Assembly (NCBI GenBank): GCA_004294385.1
Contig: REAP01000024.1
Coordinates: 1-35,394 of the forward strand
DNA length: 35,394 nucleotides
Origin: Oscillatoriales cyanobacterium
GTDB taxonomy: Bacteria; Cyanobacteriota; Cyanobacteriia; Cyanobacteriales; Microcoleaceae
Direction: 5' to 3'
Shown: one piece after another, positions 33,810-35,394 of the stretch
Position numbering within the stretch: position 1 is the first letter of the stretch
Layout: every line of letters begins with the position of its first letter
Notes under the pieces: generated by a model
The model's database searches: none
What the model was told of the DNA's origin: nothing
What the model saw: the letters and a program-made list of their open reading frames with translations, nothing else
Program-made: the position numbers and the translations under genes

Positions 33810-33891
33810 ATTGATTTTAGATTTTAGATAGGACACTAGAATTCACGATACTGTTCAAGCAATTTTTAGCTCAAAACGTTAGCATATAAAG

Positions 33892-35043
33892 GTGACAGAA
33901 TATTATCAGCCCCTAAACTCATTAAAAAGCGGCCATTGGTTCAAGCTGATCTGTGGTGCCAGCTTTCAACACCTACCTGCGGTGCGAAATCTGACCTTAG
34001 CTTATACCTTAGCAGGCGCTGACTGTATTGATGTCGCGGCAGATCCAGCCGCGATCGCAGCAGCGAAAGAAGCCCTACAGGTGGCCAGCAAAATACAGGC
34101 TCAAACCCAAAACCCCAAATTTGGTGGCAAAGGTTTACCCTGGCTGATGGTCAGCTTAAATGATGGGGAAGACCCGCATTTTCGTAAAGCCGAATTCAAC
34201 CCAGCCGAGTGTCCGGCGGACTGCTGGCGGCCCTGCGAAAAAATTTGTCCAGCCGAAGCAATTGTTTTTTCGGGAACTGGTAAAGGTTTTGCCGGAGTTA
34301 TAGACCAGCGCTGCTATGGTTGCGGTCGTTGTCTGCCAGTTTGTCCCAGCCAATTAATTTACACTCGTTCTTACGTGTCTGCTCCCGCCGCGATCGCACC
34401 TTTAATCTTGCAATCCGGCGTGGATGCTCTAGAAATTCACACGCAAGTAGGCAGAGAAACAGATTTTGCCAGACTTTGGTCAAGCATAAATCCCTGGGTT
34501 GGAGAACTCAAATTAATTGCCATTAGTTGTCCCGATGGAGACGGTTTGATTGATTATTTGCGGACACTCTATCAAATAATTTCTCCCCTTCCTTGTCCCC
34601 TAATTTGGCAAACCGACGGTAGGCCCATGAGTGGAGATATTGGCACAGGAGCTACTAGAGCCGCAGTTAAACTCGGTCAAAAAGTCTTGGCGGCCGGTTT
34701 ACCCGGATACGTCCAACTTGCAGGTGGTACTAATGCTCATACTGTGACCAAACTCAGAGCCTCTGGAATGATGAAAGAACATGGGGAAAATTTATTAATT
34801 CCTGATGCCCCTCACATTGCAGGTATAGCTTATGGCAGCTATGCCCGTGCTCTGCTGTCGCCAATTTTAGAACAATTAGAAAAAATGCAAGTCGATCGAG
34901 CTTTGGCCATTCCTGTCGCGATCGCACCGTCAGCAGCCTCCGCTCAAATACCAGGGCTGACTCAGCTCGAAGCCTTCCCAGAACTTCTCTGGCAGGCCGT
35001 TAGTTTAGCTCATTCTCTGGTTTCCCAACTCAAAGAATATTAG
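33892..35043 (+). CDS. ldpA: Light-dependent period protein LdpA
   Basis: 383 aa starting at a GTG (33892). LdpA is an iron-sulfur protein that feeds the cellular redox/light state to the circadian clock in Synechococcus elongatus. Two 4Fe-4S-type clusters are suggested by C107, C111, C115, C119 (CPADCWRPCEKICP) and C141, C144, C147, C151 (CYGCGRCLPVCP). The remainder (about 160-370) resembles a TIM-barrel-like fold with DGRPMSGDIGTGATRAAVKLG. Full length. Cytosolic. Confidence 0.95.
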   Translation: MTEYYQPLNSLKSGHWFKLICGASFQHLPAVRNLTLAYTLAGADCIDVAADPAAIAAAKEALQVASKIQAQTQNPKFGGKGLPWLMVSLNDGEDPHFRKAEFNPAECPADCWRPCEKICPAEAIVFSGTGKGFAGVIDQRCYGCGRCLPVCPSQLIYTRSYVSAPAAIAPLILQSGVDALEIHTQVGRETDFARLWSSINPWVGELKLIAISCPDGDGLIDYLRTLYQIISPLPCPLIWQTDGRPMSGDIGTGATRAAVKLGQKVLAAGLPGYVQLAGGTNAHTVTKLRASGMMKEHGENLLIPDAPHIAGIAYGSYARALLSPILEQLEKMQVDRALAIPVAIAPSAASAQIPGLTQLEAFPELLWQAVSLAHSLVSQLKEY

Positions 35044-35046
35044 GTA

Positions 35047-35087
35047 GTTAACAGTTAACAGTTGACTGTTAACAGTTGACTGTTAAC
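35047..35087. repeat. GTTAACAGTTGACT repeat/hairpin after ldpA
   Basis: Alternating GTTAACA and GTTGACT heptamers that are also self-complementary, so they form a stem. It starts just after the ldpA stop and may end its transcript. A related TTAACAGTTAACAATC string precedes the Wzc-like gene. Confidence 0.8.
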
Positions 35088-35166
35088 TGACTAAAAAGGT
35101 TGACGCACAGTGCTAATCTTTCTAACAATCATTAACATAAGCTACCAGATAGGTGATCTTTGGTGA

Positions 35167-35394
35167 ATGGCATACATACCACTTAGAAAAGCGGTCGAAT
35201 TTCTGGGATTGCATCCAAACACGCTAAGGAAGTACGCAGATGAAGGGCAGATCAAATCAATCAAAAATGGAGCAGGGCAACGCCTGTACGACGTTTCTGG
35301 ACTCAATTTCAAAAGAAAAGGACTGCAAGCCTTACTGGTCAGATTTATGCGCCCAGATCAGCTCACGATTGTTGTTGCCTGTAGAGACAGATTG
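35167..35394 (+). pseudogene. IS607-type serine recombinase (TnpA) with internal deletion, cut by window end
   Basis: The ATG at 35167 begins MAYIPLRKAVEFLGLHPNTLRKYADEG, the MerR-like helix-turn-helix head of IS607-family TnpA, followed by GAGQRLYDV. Residue 45 then jumps straight to SGLNFKRKGLQALLVRFM and LTIVVACRDRL. In intact relatives the latter sequence follows a segment of about 40-55 residues that carries the catalytic serine (YARVSS-type motif) and the dimer helix. That segment is missing here with the frame kept, so the enzyme should be inactive. The gene continues beyond the window, and whether a tnpB follows cannot be seen. Confidence 0.75.

Overview
The window reads as chromosomal DNA of a filamentous cyanobacterium of the Microcoleus/Oscillatoria/Tychonema type. 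The reasons are the many HIP1 octamers (GCGATCGC) and their cores, the heptanucleotide tandem arrays (GGGAATT/GGGCATT type), dense small palindromic repeats between genes, and cyanobacteria-specific genes (LdpA, cyanoexosortase B with its partner, DUF2949, many small conserved cyanobacterial proteins). Genus is an inference from style, not a search.

Layout. 1-216: an edge-cut secreted-protein start on the minus strand that runs into hairpin repeats. 520-2756: a response regulator and CusS-like sensor kinase with overlapping ATGA. 3033-4919: an LCP-family envelope protein and a small membrane protein (minus), ending at a clear intrinsic terminator. 5023-5724: rpe. 5802-8782: a minus-strand run of a DsbA-like lipoprotein, a small soluble protein, a small lipoprotein, a CsbD protein and a 68-aa protein, several separated by hairpin terminators. 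9106-12012: a hybrid histidine kinase whose sensor is a whole UrtA-type urea/amide-binding domain. 12340-12813: a protein made of six RP[VI] repeats. 13135-15147: uvrB. 15367-16329: an orphan toxin-like domain and a candidate immunity protein. 16436-18707: a Tas-like aldo/keto reductase diverging from a DegT-type sugar aminotransferase. 18943-24684: cyanoexosortase B, its associated protein, a Wza-like exporter and a Wzc-like chain-length/ATPase protein, probably one exopolysaccharide and surface-protein export locus. 25371-26810: lpdA. 27008-27738: a HEPN/MNT pair. 28061-28822: an LRAT-domain protein next to a decayed NB-ARC (STAND) ATPase remnant. 29866-32010: trpC and a serine/alanine-glyoxylate-type aminotransferase. 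32282-35043: DUF2949, a DUF192 lipoprotein and ldpA. 35167-end: an IS607-type serine recombinase reading frame that appears to have lost its catalytic segment.

The housekeeping genes (rpe, uvrB, lpdA, trpC, ldpA) are ordinary. The accessory interest lies in the urea-sensor kinase fusion, the RP-repeat protein, the toxin/immunity and HEPN/MNT modules, the gene remnants, and several families of palindromic or tandem repeats that touch gene ends. One of these supplies the HEPN stop codon, one duplicates the 3' end of the aminotransferase, one sits directly in front of the response regulator start, and one hairpin family shows compensatory base changes between copies. No tRNA, rRNA or CRISPR array was recognised.
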